A stretch of 64,000 nt of DNA from DASXVU01 sp963732855 (GCA_963732855.1 CAVTBB010000005.1:558001-622000), one strand, 5' to 3'. Shown: positions 1 to 9,714, numbered from the stretch's first letter. Notes: a model not told the origin generated them from the sequence alone. Numbers and translations are program-made.

Positions 1-696
1 TTCTTCCTCGAACACAGAGTCCATCCCACGGAAGGCTTTCTCAATGGCCTCTCGGTCCTTCTTGGTGAGAGCCCTTCCGGTATTCGGCATGGTCGGGGTA
101 TCGATGAAGACGATCTTGGGGTCTAGATCTCTGATCGTCGTAGCGATCTCGTTCACCTCGGCAATGTTATGACCAACCAATGTTGTCTTGACTTGGAATA
201 CGCCCTTGAACGCCTCCCGGGCTCTCCTCGCCCCTGATATTACGTCGTCCAAGTGAATGCTCCCATAAGGCCTATTGATCCTCTGGAAGGTTGTCTCGGT
301 GGCGGCGTCGATCTTTGCTATGATGATGTCGAACTTGAGGATCTCGGCAAGGGCCCCGTCCTCATTGAGCAAGGTGCAGTTAGTGACCACGGACATCTTC
401 TTGTCGGTCAGCTTACGCAACGCTCCCACGATATCGCCCAGATTCTCCGCCAGAAGAGGCTCGCCAGTTCCCCGGAATGTGATATGGTCTATCTCCATCT
501 CGGAAATATGCTCCATGAAATCATCGGCCAGGTCCTGCTCGGCAACGAACTTGCTCCGCTTGGAGACCATCATGCCGCCCCTGCCTAACCTGCAGTAAGT
601 GCAATTGAAGTTGCATACCTTCGGCCCCCTGCAAATGGGGTCCACCCCTAGGCCACAACCGGATTCACTAGATTTTACTCCGTAGACTGATCTCAT
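1..696 (-). CDS. Radical SAM protein (3' end beyond window)
   Basis: The 5' 232 codons of a radical SAM enzyme are present; the stop lies left of base 1. The protein starts at the ATG at 696-694. It has the [4Fe-4S]-binding CX3CX2C motif (CNFNCTYC, Cys28/32/35) followed by a GTGEP-type glycine-rich SAM motif near residue 72. The N-terminus (VYG...LGVDPI) resembles the COG0731-type archaeal Fe-S oxidoreductases. A TATA-like TATTTAAT on the minus strand at 757-764 could serve it. The substrate cannot be inferred. HypC lies just upstream on the same strand, but the 220-nt gap argues for a separate transcript. Confidence 0.85.
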   Translation of the reverse strand, partial: MRSVYGVKSSESGCGLGVDPICRGPKVCNFNCTYCRLGRGGMMVSKRSKFVAEQDLADDFMEHISEMEIDHITFRGTGEPLLAENLGDIVGALRKLTDKKMSVVTNCTLLNEDGALAEILKFDIIIAKIDAATETTFQRINRPYGSIHLDDVISGARRAREAFKGVFQVKTTLVGHNIAEVNEIATTIRDLDPKIVFIDTPTMPNTGRALTKKDREAIEKAFRGMDSVFEEE

Positions 697-916
697 GATA
701 TCGCCCCTTTGATGGGTCTGTTCTTGTCTTCTACGGCAAGCAACGAAACCCGATGATTAAATAGAACTAAGGACCCAACCGACAGGTGTCCGGTGCGTCC
801 TCTGCTCAAGTTTGGATTACTATTGTAACCATTAAACCATAAAGCTATCGTGGTAAATGACATAGAAAGTGTCGATAATGCCGCTGTCCCGGCGTGCCAT
901 GCACGGCACAGATCGC

Positions 917-1135
917 TTAGGATTGGGCGGCCAACAGCTCTTCCCATATCTTGATCGTCTCTTCGGCCTCTTCCCGGTCGACCACTTGAATGGCGAAACC
1001 GGCGTGGATGATGACGTATTCACCTACATCCGCCTTTACCAAAGACACGTTCACCTTTCTGGTGACACCACCGAAGTCGACGTCTGCGTCCTTTCCCTCA
1101 ATGCTTAAGATCTTTCCCGGGACTGCTAGGCACAT
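917..1135 (-). CDS. hypC: HypC/HupF hydrogenase maturation chaperone
   Basis: A 72-residue protein beginning MCLAVPG. The invariant Cys2 is the residue HypC uses to carry the Fe(CN)2CO moiety to HypD and the hydrogenase large subunit. I chose the ATG at 1135 over the in-frame GTG at 1144 because HypC function requires Cys at position 2. It follows nac by 5 nt, or overlaps its stop if the GTG is used, so the two are probably co-transcribed. The presence of HypC implies a [NiFe] hydrogenase elsewhere in the genome; no other hyp gene is visible here. Confidence 0.93.
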   Translation of the reverse strand: MCLAVPGKILSIEGKDADVDFGGVTRKVNVSLVKADVGEYVIIHAGFAIQVVDREEAEETIKIWEELLAAQS

Positions 1136-1140
1136 ATTGT

Positions 1141-1527
1141 TCACCCTGCCATGATCTTCAAGATCGCTTCCGCAGGCTGGCCTTCCGTGGCCTTGAGCGC
1201 CTCGATCGCCGCCTCCCTTGAGGCGCCCGTCTGCTCCATGACCAAAGTTATGTCTTCTTCTGGCAGACCGCTTTCGACCGGAGCCGCTGCACCTGGTTTC
1301 GCAATTGCGAGGGAACGGGGCCTCACTTCAGGCTCTCCGACTACCTGGAACGTCTTCTGGCCTTGGACGGTCATGACGGTGACCTCAGCTTCCTTGAAGA
1401 CGTATTCCTTGGTCTTGGTCAGGATAATGATCTCCTGAACGTCGGTTAGCTCCTCAGTGCTTATGCCCATCTTGCGCATAGCCTGCTTCATCTGTCGCGG
1501 GTTGACCCTACCCATTCCTGGCATCAT
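1141..1527 (-). CDS. nac: Nascent polypeptide-associated complex protein (archaeal alpha-NAC)
   Basis: A 128-residue protein with the archaeal NAC layout. A basic ribosome-binding start (NPRQMKQAMRKMG) leads into the NAC beta-barrel (about residues 20-65), then a linker and a C-terminal UBA domain (about 88-128, with TGASREAAIEAL). NAC binds nascent chains at the ribosome exit. Two consecutive ATGs occur at 1527 and 1524. A TATA box on the minus strand at 1555-1563 lies about 30 nt ahead, so the message is probably nearly leaderless. hypC follows directly. Confidence 0.95.
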   Translation of the reverse strand: MMPGMGRVNPRQMKQAMRKMGISTEELTDVQEIIILTKTKEYVFKEAEVTVMTVQGQKTFQVVGEPEVRPRSLAIAKPGAAAPVESGLPEEDITLVMEQTGASREAAIEALKATEGQPAEAILKIMAG

Positions 1528-1554
1528 GGACGTCCTATGAGTGATTATGAAGCG

Positions 1555-1563
1555 TATATAAAA
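1555..1563 (-). promoter_or_regulatory. TATA box of nac
   Basis: Minus-strand TTTTATATA, centred about 32 nt ahead of the nac ATG. This is the distance expected for an archaeal leaderless or short-leader transcript. Confidence 0.65.
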
Positions 1564-1662
1564 TCCTTACAAAGATTCATCGGAACTGCGGTGAGCTGTT
1601 CATTAGGCCTCCAAGGGTCGTCGCTCATCTGGGACTCAGAACGACCCAGCGGTGGGGTGTTT

Positions 1663-1691
1663 AACGAGGGAGCCACGACCGCCCCCTCGTT
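1663..1691 (-). terminator. Inverted repeat downstream of glnA
   Basis: Perfect 8-bp arms AACGAGGG (1663-1670) and CCCTCGTT (1684-1691) enclose 13 nt, directly after the glnA stop (1706) and ahead of the nac promoter. It could be a 3' hairpin of the glnA mRNA. It lacks a long U-tract, so terminator function is inferred only from position. Confidence 0.4.
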
Positions 1692-1705
1692 CGATCGAGG
1701 TGACC

Positions 1706-3055
1706 TTATAGAGCTTTCAGGTAACGTTCGACCTCCCAGTCGGTGACCCAGTTACGGTAGTTGTCCCATTCCTCTCCTTTGATGTGAACATAGTGCTCGA
1801 AGATGTGATCTCCGAGAGTCTGTTTCATGAGTTTGCTCTCGGAGAAGTTTTGCATCGCGTCACCCAGGTCCATCGGCAGGCTGTCGATCCCGTTCTTGGC
1901 CCGCTCCGCCTTTCCCATCTTGTAGATGTCTTTCTCAACCGGCTCTGGCGGCTCTAGGCGGTGTTCGATCCCGTCGAGACCGGAAGCGAGCATGACCGCG
2001 AACTGGAGGTACGGGTTTCCGGCAGGATCGGGATTTCTCAGCTCCAGCCTCGTACGTCCGCCCCTGGCAGCAGGCACGCGTATCAGCGCACTGCGGTTCA
2101 TGTTCGCCCAGCTTATGTAGCAAGGGGCCTCATATCCCGGAACCAGACGCTTATACGAGTTGACATGGGACGCTAAAATTGCACAGTTGTCCTTTGAATG
2201 GGTCAACAGACCTGCCAGATAGTTCATTGCCATTTCACTCAAGCCGAACTTGCCTTTAGGGTCGTCGAACGCATTGTGGCCTTTGTTGGCCAGCGACTGA
2301 TGCACGTGCATACCTGAGCCAGCTAGGCCGTGCACCGGTTTCGGCATGAATGTGGCATGGAGGCCATATTGCGCCGCAATGGTCTTTATCCCGAACTTCA
2401 GGGTGAGCACCCGGTCTGCCATTGTCAGGGCATCCTGATATCTCAGATCGACCTCTACCTGTCCAGGAGCGACCTCATGGTGAGACGCCTCCATCTCATA
2501 GCCCATCTGGTCGAACATGAGCATGATCTCCTTTCGAGCCATCTCACCCCTGTCCATAGGCATCAGGTCGAAGTATCCGCCTGAATCGGACGGTTTGCGG
2601 ATGGGCTGACCCTCATCGTTCATGGGGAATAGGAAGAACTCGAACTCCGGCCCTACGTTGAAGTCATAGCCCTTCTCCTTGACCTTGTCGACCAGCTTCT
2701 CTAGGACCCAACGCGGGTCTCCCTTGAAACGGTGGCCGCTGTGATCGAAGATGGTGCACATGAACCGGGCCGTTCGCAGGGGGCCCTCCATTGTCCATGG
2801 ATATACCTGGAATGAATCCAGAATGGGCATCGCCCTCATGTCGGATTCCTCGATCGTAGCATACCCGAGTATAGAGGACCCATCGATGTAGACACCTTCC
2901 TCTATCACCCTTTCTATGTGAGTGGTCGGGATGGAAACGCTCTTGACCGTCCCCAGGATGTCCGAGAACTGCATCTCGATGAATTTTACATCGTCGTCCT
3001 TGATCTTCTTGATGATTTGATCCTTCAATTCCGAATTCCGCGGACTTTCGGCCAT
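1706..3055 (-). CDS. glnA: Glutamine synthetase type I (alpha-like)
   Basis: 449 residues, the normal length of GSI. The enzyme makes glutamine from glutamate, ammonia and ATP. Visible motifs in order: the beta-grasp N-domain; YIDGSS; the metal-binding NVGPEFEFF; EVAPGQVEVDL; the ATP/ammonia-site GSGMHVHQSL; the flap NRSALIRVP; and the glutamate-binding RLELRNPDPAGNPYL. The C-terminal segment (PVEKDIYKM...GIDSLP) follows the Bacillus/archaeal GSI-alpha pattern. There is no GSI-beta insertion and no recognisable adenylylation site, so control is more likely by feedback or effector proteins. It has its own weak upstream TATA-like sequence, and AlaX lies behind it on the same strand. Confidence 0.97.
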   Translation of the reverse strand: MAESPRNSELKDQIIKKIKDDDVKFIEMQFSDILGTVKSVSIPTTHIERVIEEGVYIDGSSILGYATIEESDMRAMPILDSFQVYPWTMEGPLRTARFMCTIFDHSGHRFKGDPRWVLEKLVDKVKEKGYDFNVGPEFEFFLFPMNDEGQPIRKPSDSGGYFDLMPMDRGEMARKEIMLMFDQMGYEMEASHHEVAPGQVEVDLRYQDALTMADRVLTLKFGIKTIAAQYGLHATFMPKPVHGLAGSGMHVHQSLANKGHNAFDDPKGKFGLSEMAMNYLAGLLTHSKDNCAILASHVNSYKRLVPGYEAPCYISWANMNRSALIRVPAARGGRTRLELRNPDPAGNPYLQFAVMLASGLDGIEHRLEPPEPVEKDIYKMGKAERAKNGIDSLPMDLGDAMQNFSESKLMKQTLGDHIFEHYVHIKGEEWDNYRNWVTDWEVERYLKAL

Positions 3056-3127
3056 GAGTAGGATACTCTGGACGGGCGGATATGTTTCTTTCGCTACTTC
3101 GTACCGATTATGGGGCTGCCGCGCCCC

Positions 3128-4315
3128 CTAGACCCTCCGGCATTGCCTGACCTTTTCCACAACTTCCCCAACCAATCGCCTTCCTTGGCCACAGACCTGT
3201 GCGCCACCGGTGGCGAAGGTCTTGTTTCCTCCTCCCTTGCCGGAAACACCCTTCAGAACATCGTTCAGGACTGCGGAGCAATCGATTCCTAGGTCTGGGC
3301 TGGCTGCAACAACGAGCATGAGATTTTCGCCCTCAGTGGCGAAAGCGCATAAGGAGGTGCTTTCCCGAGTGATAGAATTGGCCGCGTCCATCAAAACCTT
3401 CCTGTCGATACCTTCAAAGACCCCAATGTATACCTTCATGCCATCAACGGACTCGGGAATTATGTGCGCCAAGTAGTCCTTGGTATACTTCCTGAGCGAG
3501 TCCTTGGACCTCTCTAGCTCCTCGCGCTGGTTGGTGATGGCTCCCAGGAGTGTTTCCGTCGTCGCTCCCATCGAAGCCGATGCTTGAAGTGCCAGGCAAG
3601 AAAGATCCAACGCCTTGTATGTGGCATTCCCCCCCACTTCGAACTCGATCTCATAATCACCAACTGGTTTCGCCGATGTGAAGCTAGTCACGAGAAGCAT
3701 TCCGATCTCGGACGTGTTCTTCACATGGACCCCAGAGCATGCGGCAATGTCATGATCGCCGAAGCTTACCAGGCGGATTCTGTCACCGTGGATGCGGTCC
3801 AGCTTAACCCTCGCCTTTTCCAGCAGAGGGCTGTCTCTTCCGACCCATACATCTTCTGACAAGACTGCCTGAGCGATGATAGCGTTCACGCTTCTCTGGC
3901 ATTCCTGGATCAAGTTCCAATCTATTTGGCCCCGGATCATGACCATCTTCTTGTCCGGCGTGATAGCAATTTTAACGAGCTCCAGTTCATCCAGCCTCTT
4001 CTGGATCGAACCGAACAGCAGATGTTCTCCCGAATGCCCTTTCATAAGGTCGTAACGTCTGTCCCAATCAATGGCGCAATGGACAGCCTGTTCTGGTTTG
4101 AACCTATGGCCAAGTACTCGGTGCATCACCGATTCCTTTCCAGCCTTTACCTCGACGACCGGCAGGCCTTCGATCGTTCCGGTATCTGGCTCCTGACCTC
4201 CACCACCTGGATAGAAATATGTGCCGTCTAGTGTGATCCAGTCCCCGCTGATACTGACCACTTTGGCGTCAAAGCACGATCGATATGGATCATTCTCGAA
4301 CAGACGATCGGTCAT
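3128..4315 (-). CDS. alaX: Alanyl-tRNA editing protein AlaX-L
   Basis: 395 residues. It is a stand-alone form of the AlaRS editing half, which hydrolyses Ser-tRNA(Ala) or Gly-tRNA(Ala). The sequence shows a short N-terminal tRNA_SAD beta-barrel (GTYFYPGGGGQ), the zinc/catalytic pair HxxxH (HSGEH, about residue 94) and CxxxH (CSGVH, about 193), and a C-terminal DHHA1 domain ending in GGGNKTFATGGAQ. That order marks the long AlaX-L subtype. There is no aminoacylation domain. A TTTATT box on the minus strand near 4370-4378 may be its promoter. Confidence 0.93.
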   Translation of the reverse strand: MTDRLFENDPYRSCFDAKVVSISGDWITLDGTYFYPGGGGQEPDTGTIEGLPVVEVKAGKESVMHRVLGHRFKPEQAVHCAIDWDRRYDLMKGHSGEHLLFGSIQKRLDELELVKIAITPDKKMVMIRGQIDWNLIQECQRSVNAIIAQAVLSEDVWVGRDSPLLEKARVKLDRIHGDRIRLVSFGDHDIAACSGVHVKNTSEIGMLLVTSFTSAKPVGDYEIEFEVGGNATYKALDLSCLALQASASMGATTETLLGAITNQREELERSKDSLRKYTKDYLAHIIPESVDGMKVYIGVFEGIDRKVLMDAANSITRESTSLCAFATEGENLMLVVAASPDLGIDCSAVLNDVLKGVSGKGGGNKTFATGGAQVCGQGRRLVGEVVEKVRQCRRV

Positions 4316-4529
4316 ACATGCCTGAAAACCGTGGGGGCATTGATAAACGTTCTCAAATCAGCAATGGTGCCGAATAAATCCGAATGAATCATCATTATGA
4401 CCGAAATTCACCATAGAATAATCGGTTAGATAAATGGTTACCATGAGGTCATGCAAACCGACATATATCTAGCAGGTCATTTCTGAACACCGCAACGGCC
4501 GAGGTCGAAATTTCGGGCTGGTCAGTATC

Positions 4530-5021
4530 ATGTTGGACGATTTGGATAAGCGCATCATTGAAGAAATCTGCACCTCTAGCCAAGGCTCATTTCGCCAGAT
4601 AGCAAAACGGCTAGGAATACACCCTACGACCCTGATCCAGAGGATCAAGAACCTGGAAGAACAGGGAATCGTGAAGGGCTACCGCGCCAACGTGGACTAC
4701 ATGAGACTGGGATACGAATTCATGGCCATCGTCCACATCTACGTCGAAGGGGACCTGGTCGAGGTCGAGCGGAGGGTCACCGACCTGAAGAACATCGTGG
4801 CCGTTTTCGATGTGACCGGTGAATGTGACGCCATAGCCTGGGTCGCCTGTCGTTCCAGGGAAGAGTTCAGCAACGTGGTGAAGAGTATGTTGACAATTCC
4901 CGGGGTCAAGAAGACGAACACCTACGTCATCCTGAGCCTGATCGAGGATCCGTTCAAATTCATCCCCAACTTCGATGATAATAGAGAGGGAGAGAAGCAG
5001 GTCCACCGCCGCGCAAAATAG
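4530..5021 (+). CDS. Lrp/AsnC family transcriptional regulator
   Basis: 163 residues. The N-terminal winged helix-turn-helix (LDKRIIEEIC...FRQIAKRLGIHPTTLIQRIKNLEEQGI) is followed by a RAM/AsnC effector domain (about residues 65-145) and a short charged tail. It is transcribed divergently from alaX and sits upstream of aspS. A plus-strand TATA-like CATATATC at 4462-4469 would give a leader of about 40 nt. Such proteins often bind their own promoter, and the 214-nt divergent region is AT-rich with several short dyads. Effector and targets are unknown. Confidence 0.9.
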   Translation: MLDDLDKRIIEEICTSSQGSFRQIAKRLGIHPTTLIQRIKNLEEQGIVKGYRANVDYMRLGYEFMAIVHIYVEGDLVEVERRVTDLKNIVAVFDVTGECDAIAWVACRSREEFSNVVKSMLTIPGVKKTNTYVILSLIEDPFKFIPNFDDNREGEKQVHRRAK

Positions 5022-5148
5022 GCTTCCTCTCCCATGGAGACCGAGACACGAACGGCAGATTCTGAAGGAAAATAGAAGCATAGTGTCATCTTTCCAAGCT
5101 TATTATTGCCATTATTCGACATTCTGACAACTGCCAGTTAGAAAAATG

Positions 5149-5156
5149 TTTAATAC
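5149..5156 (+). promoter_or_regulatory. TATA box of aspS
   Basis: TTTAATAC about 58 nt ahead of the aspS ATG at 5211, implying a leader of roughly 30 nt. Confidence 0.5.
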
Positions 5157-5210
5157 CGTTCGCACTTAACCACAGGCATCACAACCACAGCAGACCAGAG
5201 GTTGGAATAG

Positions 5211-7034
5211 ATGATCCGAACACATGATTGCGGCGAAATTCGAACAAAAGACCTCGGAGAGAAAGTCAAGCTGGCTGGTTGGGTCCGCTTCTATAGGGAC
5301 CACGGGGGAGTGCTATTCTTCGACCTAGCGGACGCGCACGGCACCACCCAGACGGTCTTTGACCCGGAGGCCTACACCAGCTCAGTCGACGTAAATGGTC
5401 TGAGCTCCATCCTGAATGGTATAGGCAGGGAGTACGTCATCTCCATCACTGGTACTGTCAGGGAAAGGGTGCCGGGCACTGAGGATGCACGCAATCCCAC
5501 CGGAGAGGTGGAGGTCCTAATCGAAGAGGCGAAGGTGCTCAACACGTCCAAAGCGCTGCCTTTCGAGATCGCCGAGCAGAAGAACTCGACGCCACCGAAT
5601 GAGGACGTGAGAATGAAATACCGCTACATAGACCTGAGAAGAAAGGAGATGGTAGCCAACCTCCGCTTCAGGCATAAGGTCATCTCCTCTGCCAGGAAAT
5701 TTCTGGACTCGGTCGGCTTCATCGAGGTCGAGACCCCCATGCTAACCAAGAGCTCGCAAGAGGGGGCGAGGGACTTCTTGGTCCCTTCAAGGACCGTGCC
5801 AGGTGAGTTCTACGCTCTGCCGCAGTCGCCTCAGCTTTACAAACAGATGCTAATGGTCGGAAGCGTCGAACGATACTACCAGCTAGCACGCTGTTTCAGG
5901 GATGAGGATTCCCGTGCCGATCGGCAGCCGGAGTTCACCCAGCTTGATGTCGAGATGTCGTTCGTCGAGCAGGAGGACATCTTCGCCACCATCGAGGGCA
6001 TGTACTCTTATGTCTGGAGGGAGGTCTTCGGCACCGAGCTGAAGACTCCGTTCCCCAGAGTCCCGGTCGAGGAGGCGTTCTCCAAGTACGGAACTGACGC
6101 GCCGGACGTCCGTTTCGGGCTGGAGATCGTCAACGTCACGGAAGAGGTGAAGTGCGCCAACTACGAGATCTTCCAGCAGATCCTGAAGAAGAAGGGGATC
6201 ATCGTCTGCATCAACCTCAAATCGTCACTGGTTAAAGAAAAGATCCTGGACGCGAACGTCGGACGCAAACAGGTGGACAGGCTCATCGAATGGGCCAAGC
6301 AACAGGGCATGGGTGGTCTCACTTGGATGAGGATGACCGAGGAAGGCCTACAGTCCAACATCGTGAAGTACTTCCCGGAAGAGGTACGGAAGAACCTGGA
6401 GGACAAAATGGAGGCGGAGAGCGGTGACCTTCTCCTATACATGGCCGGTTCCAAGATGCCGACGCTTAAGGCGGCAGGACAATTGAGGGTAAAGCTGGCC
6501 AAGGAAAACGACCTTCTAGAGGGCAAGGGTCACCAGTTCGTCTGGATCGTCGACTGCCCCATGTTCCAGGCCGACCCAGTGACCGGTAAACTAACCTCGT
6601 TCCATCACCCTTTCGTTAGACCGGTTAACGGTGATATCAGCGAGAACGTGGAGCCTGTCAAGATCATTGGCCTTTCCTACGACCTGGTACTGGATGGCAG
6701 CGAGATTGCATCTGGTTCCATGAGGAACCACGACGCTTGCGTCCAGCGCAAAGTGTTCCATCTGCTGGGGAAGGACGAGGAGCAGATGAAGAAGGAGTTC
6801 GACTTTTTCTTGGAGGCCTTATCCTTCGGCGCCCCCCCTCATGGAGGGATCGGCATGGGCATGGACCGTCTTTGCGCCATGTTGCTCGGCTGCGAGAGTA
6901 TCCGTGACGTGATCGCGTTCCCGAAGAACAAAAAGTTCCAATCGTTGGTGGACGGATCCCCGACACAGATCGAACAGTCAAAACTAGATGAGCTCCAGCT
7001 GCTCTCCCTGGCCGAGGATGAGGAAGAGGTCTAA
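5211..7034 (+). CDS. aspS: Aspartyl-tRNA synthetase, bacterial type with GAD domain
   Basis: 607 residues, against about 430 for the usual archaeal enzyme. It has an N-terminal OB-fold anticodon domain, class II motif 2 (FRDEDSRADRQPEFTQLD), a GAD-type insertion (about residues 295-425, including GGLTWMRM) and motif 3 (GMGMDRL). The length, the insertion and the QSPQLYKQ catalytic signature mark the bacterial lineage. With gatCAB adjacent it is probably non-discriminating, also making Asp-tRNA(Asn) for transamidation. Its 3' end overlaps the convergent gatB stop by 4 nt. Ancestral horizontal transfer is likely. Confidence 0.96.
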   Translation: MIRTHDCGEIRTKDLGEKVKLAGWVRFYRDHGGVLFFDLADAHGTTQTVFDPEAYTSSVDVNGLSSILNGIGREYVISITGTVRERVPGTEDARNPTGEVEVLIEEAKVLNTSKALPFEIAEQKNSTPPNEDVRMKYRYIDLRRKEMVANLRFRHKVISSARKFLDSVGFIEVETPMLTKSSQEGARDFLVPSRTVPGEFYALPQSPQLYKQMLMVGSVERYYQLARCFRDEDSRADRQPEFTQLDVEMSFVEQEDIFATIEGMYSYVWREVFGTELKTPFPRVPVEEAFSKYGTDAPDVRFGLEIVNVTEEVKCANYEIFQQILKKKGIIVCINLKSSLVKEKILDANVGRKQVDRLIEWAKQQGMGGLTWMRMTEEGLQSNIVKYFPEEVRKNLEDKMEAESGDLLLYMAGSKMPTLKAAGQLRVKLAKENDLLEGKGHQFVWIVDCPMFQADPVTGKLTSFHHPFVRPVNGDISENVEPVKIIGLSYDLVLDGSEIASGSMRNHDACVQRKVFHLLGKDEEQMKKEFDFFLEALSFGAPPHGGIGMGMDRLCAMLLGCESIRDVIAFPKNKKFQSLVDGSPTQIEQSKLDELQLLSLAEDEEEV

Positions 7035-8383
7035 GGCCTCTTCTCCAACTCTTTCTTCACCGCTTCCACGATCTCCTTGGACTGGAACTTACCTTTCGTC
7101 ATTTTCATCACATGACCGATCACGCTGTTCGCGGCCCTCGGGTTGTTCTTTGCATCCTTGATCGTCTCTGGGTGCGCATCCAAGAACTCGTTTACCGAAC
7201 GGACCAGCTCATCGACCGTGACCCTCCTGTCGTCTGCGACATGGTTGCCGCCCTCAGCGATGGTGGCGATGGCACGCCTCGCCTCCGAGTCGGTGATATT
7301 ACCGGCTATATCGTCCTCGATCACCTTGCATATCTGCGCTCTCATCTTATCATCGAGCCTCTGCTCGATCGCCGTCCAATTGGAAGTGATCGGCCCCAAC
7401 AGCTTGGGCACCACCTTCTCCGGTTCAATCTTCTCGCACAGGTGTTCGAACAGGTCGGCCATTCCCCATGAGGTGATTACGATCTGCTTCGCAGTGATCG
7501 CACTGATACCGTACTGGCTTTGTAACCGCGTAGCCCGCCTGATCGGTGTCTCGGGTAGGACGAGGCTGTTGAACAGTTCGCCAACATTGTACTCCCCCAG
7601 GTCCGGTTCTCCGATGTAGCCGTACTCCTCCTCCATCTCCTTCTTCCGGGCTGGCATCGTCACCTTTCGCTCCTCGTCGAAAGCCCGTGTCTCGCGGACT
7701 ATCACCTTGCCCGCTGCCAGCATCTTGGTCTGACGGGATACCTCGTAGGTGAGCGCCCTCTCCAGGTTCTTCAGCCCGAGGATGTTCTTGACCTCGACGC
7801 GCTCTTCTCCCACGGAAATGTTTGCATCGCAACGGGCCACTTGCTCGTCAGAGGCGCTGAGTCCTACCAGATGACGCAGTTCGACCAACAGTTCGGCGAC
7901 GAAGTCCCTGGCCTCGGCCGGTGACGACATGTCCGGTGCGCTGACGATCTCCACCAGCGGCACGCCGCTGCGGTTGTAGTCGATGAGCGAGACCTCCTCA
8001 CCTGACCGACCCACCCGCTTGATCCGGCCCGGGTCCTCCTCGATGTGGACCCTCCAGATGCCGATGCGCTTGCCATTCAGCTCATAATGGCCATGCTCGC
8101 CCAGCGGGCTCTCGTACATGGTGATCTGGAAGTTCTTCGGCAGGTCTGGGTAGAAATAAGTCTTTCTGGAGAACCAGATACGGTCGTGGAGCTCGCAGTT
8201 CAGGAACTTGGTGATCATCAGTCCGTATTCGAGCGCCTGCCGGTTCAGGGCCGGCCGGGAACCGGGGAAGCCGAGACAAGTGGGGCATATGTGCGTGTTC
8301 GGGTCAGCTCCTTCAGTGCTGCAGGGACAGAATAGCTTCGACTTGGTGGGAAGCTGGAAATGCATCTCCAGGCCGATCTTCAT
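7031..8383 (-). CDS. gatB: Asp/Glu-tRNA amidotransferase subunit B
   Basis: 450 residues from the ATG at 8383. The longer reading frame to 8425 is rejected because GatB begins MKIGLEMHFQL and this ATG overlaps the gatA stop as ATGA. The core has the zinc-type cysteines (FCPCS...CPTCLGFPG), the DLPKNFQITMYE signature of the kinase/transamidase half, and a C-terminal YqeY-like tail domain with the conserved NPRAANSVIGHVMK. It phosphorylates and amidates the mischarged tRNA with ammonia from GatA. It is last in the gatC-gatA-gatB operon. Confidence 0.96.
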   Translation of the reverse strand: MKIGLEMHFQLPTKSKLFCPCSTEGADPNTHICPTCLGFPGSRPALNRQALEYGLMITKFLNCELHDRIWFSRKTYFYPDLPKNFQITMYESPLGEHGHYELNGKRIGIWRVHIEEDPGRIKRVGRSGEEVSLIDYNRSGVPLVEIVSAPDMSSPAEARDFVAELLVELRHLVGLSASDEQVARCDANISVGEERVEVKNILGLKNLERALTYEVSRQTKMLAAGKVIVRETRAFDEERKVTMPARKKEMEEEYGYIGEPDLGEYNVGELFNSLVLPETPIRRATRLQSQYGISAITAKQIVITSWGMADLFEHLCEKIEPEKVVPKLLGPITSNWTAIEQRLDDKMRAQICKVIEDDIAGNITDSEARRAIATIAEGGNHVADDRRVTVDELVRSVNEFLDAHPETIKDAKNNPRAANSVIGHVMKMTKGKFQSKEIVEAVKKELEKRP

Positions 8384-9714
8384 AATGACACCTCCGCTTT
8401 CCTGAGACGGAAGACGCTCTCCCATTCCTCACCCATCGAGATCAAGCCTGATTCGTCCCAATGCGGTGCCACGAACTGCATTCCCACAGGCATCGTTGGT
8501 GCATATCCGCAGGGCACAGATAGATGGGGCAGCCCGGTCAGGTTGGGAGGGATGGTCAGGAAATCGGCCGAATACATCTCCAGCGGCTTCATCTTGGCTA
8601 TCTCCTCGAATCTGGGTGCCACGAACGGCATAGTTGGGGTGACGATCAGGTCATGGTCGGCGAATACCGACTGATATTCCTTCGTGATCAACTGCCGTAC
8701 CGCCAGGGATTTCAGGTAATACTTGTCCCTGAAGCCGACCATCCGGCAGAATGTGCCCAGCAGTATTCGCCTCTTCGCTTCTTGTCCAAAGCATTCAGAA
8801 CGAACACCGGAGAAGAAATCGTTGAAGTGCTGCGACACGTTCCTTTCCGGAACCCCGAATCTCATGCCACAATATCTGGCCAGATTCGTCGATGCCTCGG
8901 TCGTGGCCAATATGTAATACGCGGGCATGGCGAATCGCAACGAAGACATACTTACCACGTCGACCTCGATGCCAAGACCGGAAAGTGCGTCAAGTGCATC
9001 GTGGAAAGCTGATTCGACCTCGGGTGATATGTTGGCCATGGCCTCCTTCGGCAGTGCCAGCCTCTTGATCTTCCTTTTCGAGATGTTGAGCCTCGGTTGA
9101 GTGCAGGAGGTCGGGTCCTTCGGGTCGGAACCCGAGATCGAGGGCAGTAATTTCTTGATGTCCGCCATCGAACGGGACAGCAGCCCCACCTTGTCCAGGG
9201 AGTTCCCGTAGTCTATCAAGCCATAACGGGACACTCGCCCATAGGTTGGTGTGATCCCGTACACGCCGCAGAATGAGGCTGGGGCAGAGATCGAACCTCC
9301 GGTGGATACGCCCAGCGCAACATGACCATCGATGAGCGCGGCTGCAGCCGCCGCTCCTCCACTGGAACCGCCGCATGCCCTTCTCGTGTCGAACGGGTTC
9401 AACGGGATCTCGAAACCGGAGTTTGTGCTGAACGTTCCGAAACCGAACTCGTCCATGTTCGTTTTGCCAAGCAGCAGACCGCCTTCCTCCCTGAGCTTGC
9501 GTACCGGGGTGGCGTCGAAAGGTGGACGATATCCTTCCAGGATCTTCGAACCGGCCCGGGCCTGGAACTCCTTTGTGCACAGGTTGTCCTTGGCGGAGAA
9601 TGTGAAAGACGAACTATCATCCGCCTCCAACATATCCCGGTTGATCAGCTGGTTGAATATGTGATACTTGTCGTTGATGGCTCTGAGCTGGGCTTCATCC
9701 ATGCTGCCGCTCAT
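8380..9714 (-). CDS. gatA: Asp/Glu-tRNA amidotransferase subunit A
   Basis: 444 residues of the amidase-signature family. The Ser-cis-Ser-Lys machinery is visible: Lys in FSAKDNLC, the GGSSGGAAAAAA loop, and the nucleophile Ser in GVSTGGSISAPA. It releases ammonia from glutamine for GatB. Start (9714) and stop (8380) overlap gatC and gatB by 4 nt each (ATGA), so the three are translationally coupled. Together with the bacterial-type AspRS next door it supports the indirect route to Asn-tRNA and/or Gln-tRNA. Confidence 0.96.
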   Translation of the reverse strand: MSGSMDEAQLRAINDKYHIFNQLINRDMLEADDSSSFTFSAKDNLCTKEFQARAGSKILEGYRPPFDATPVRKLREEGGLLLGKTNMDEFGFGTFSTNSGFEIPLNPFDTRRACGGSSGGAAAAAALIDGHVALGVSTGGSISAPASFCGVYGITPTYGRVSRYGLIDYGNSLDKVGLLSRSMADIKKLLPSISGSDPKDPTSCTQPRLNISKRKIKRLALPKEAMANISPEVESAFHDALDALSGLGIEVDVVSMSSLRFAMPAYYILATTEASTNLARYCGMRFGVPERNVSQHFNDFFSGVRSECFGQEAKRRILLGTFCRMVGFRDKYYLKSLAVRQLITKEYQSVFADHDLIVTPTMPFVAPRFEEIAKMKPLEMYSADFLTIPPNLTGLPHLSVPCGYAPTMPVGMQFVAPHWDESGLISMGEEWESVFRLRKAEVSL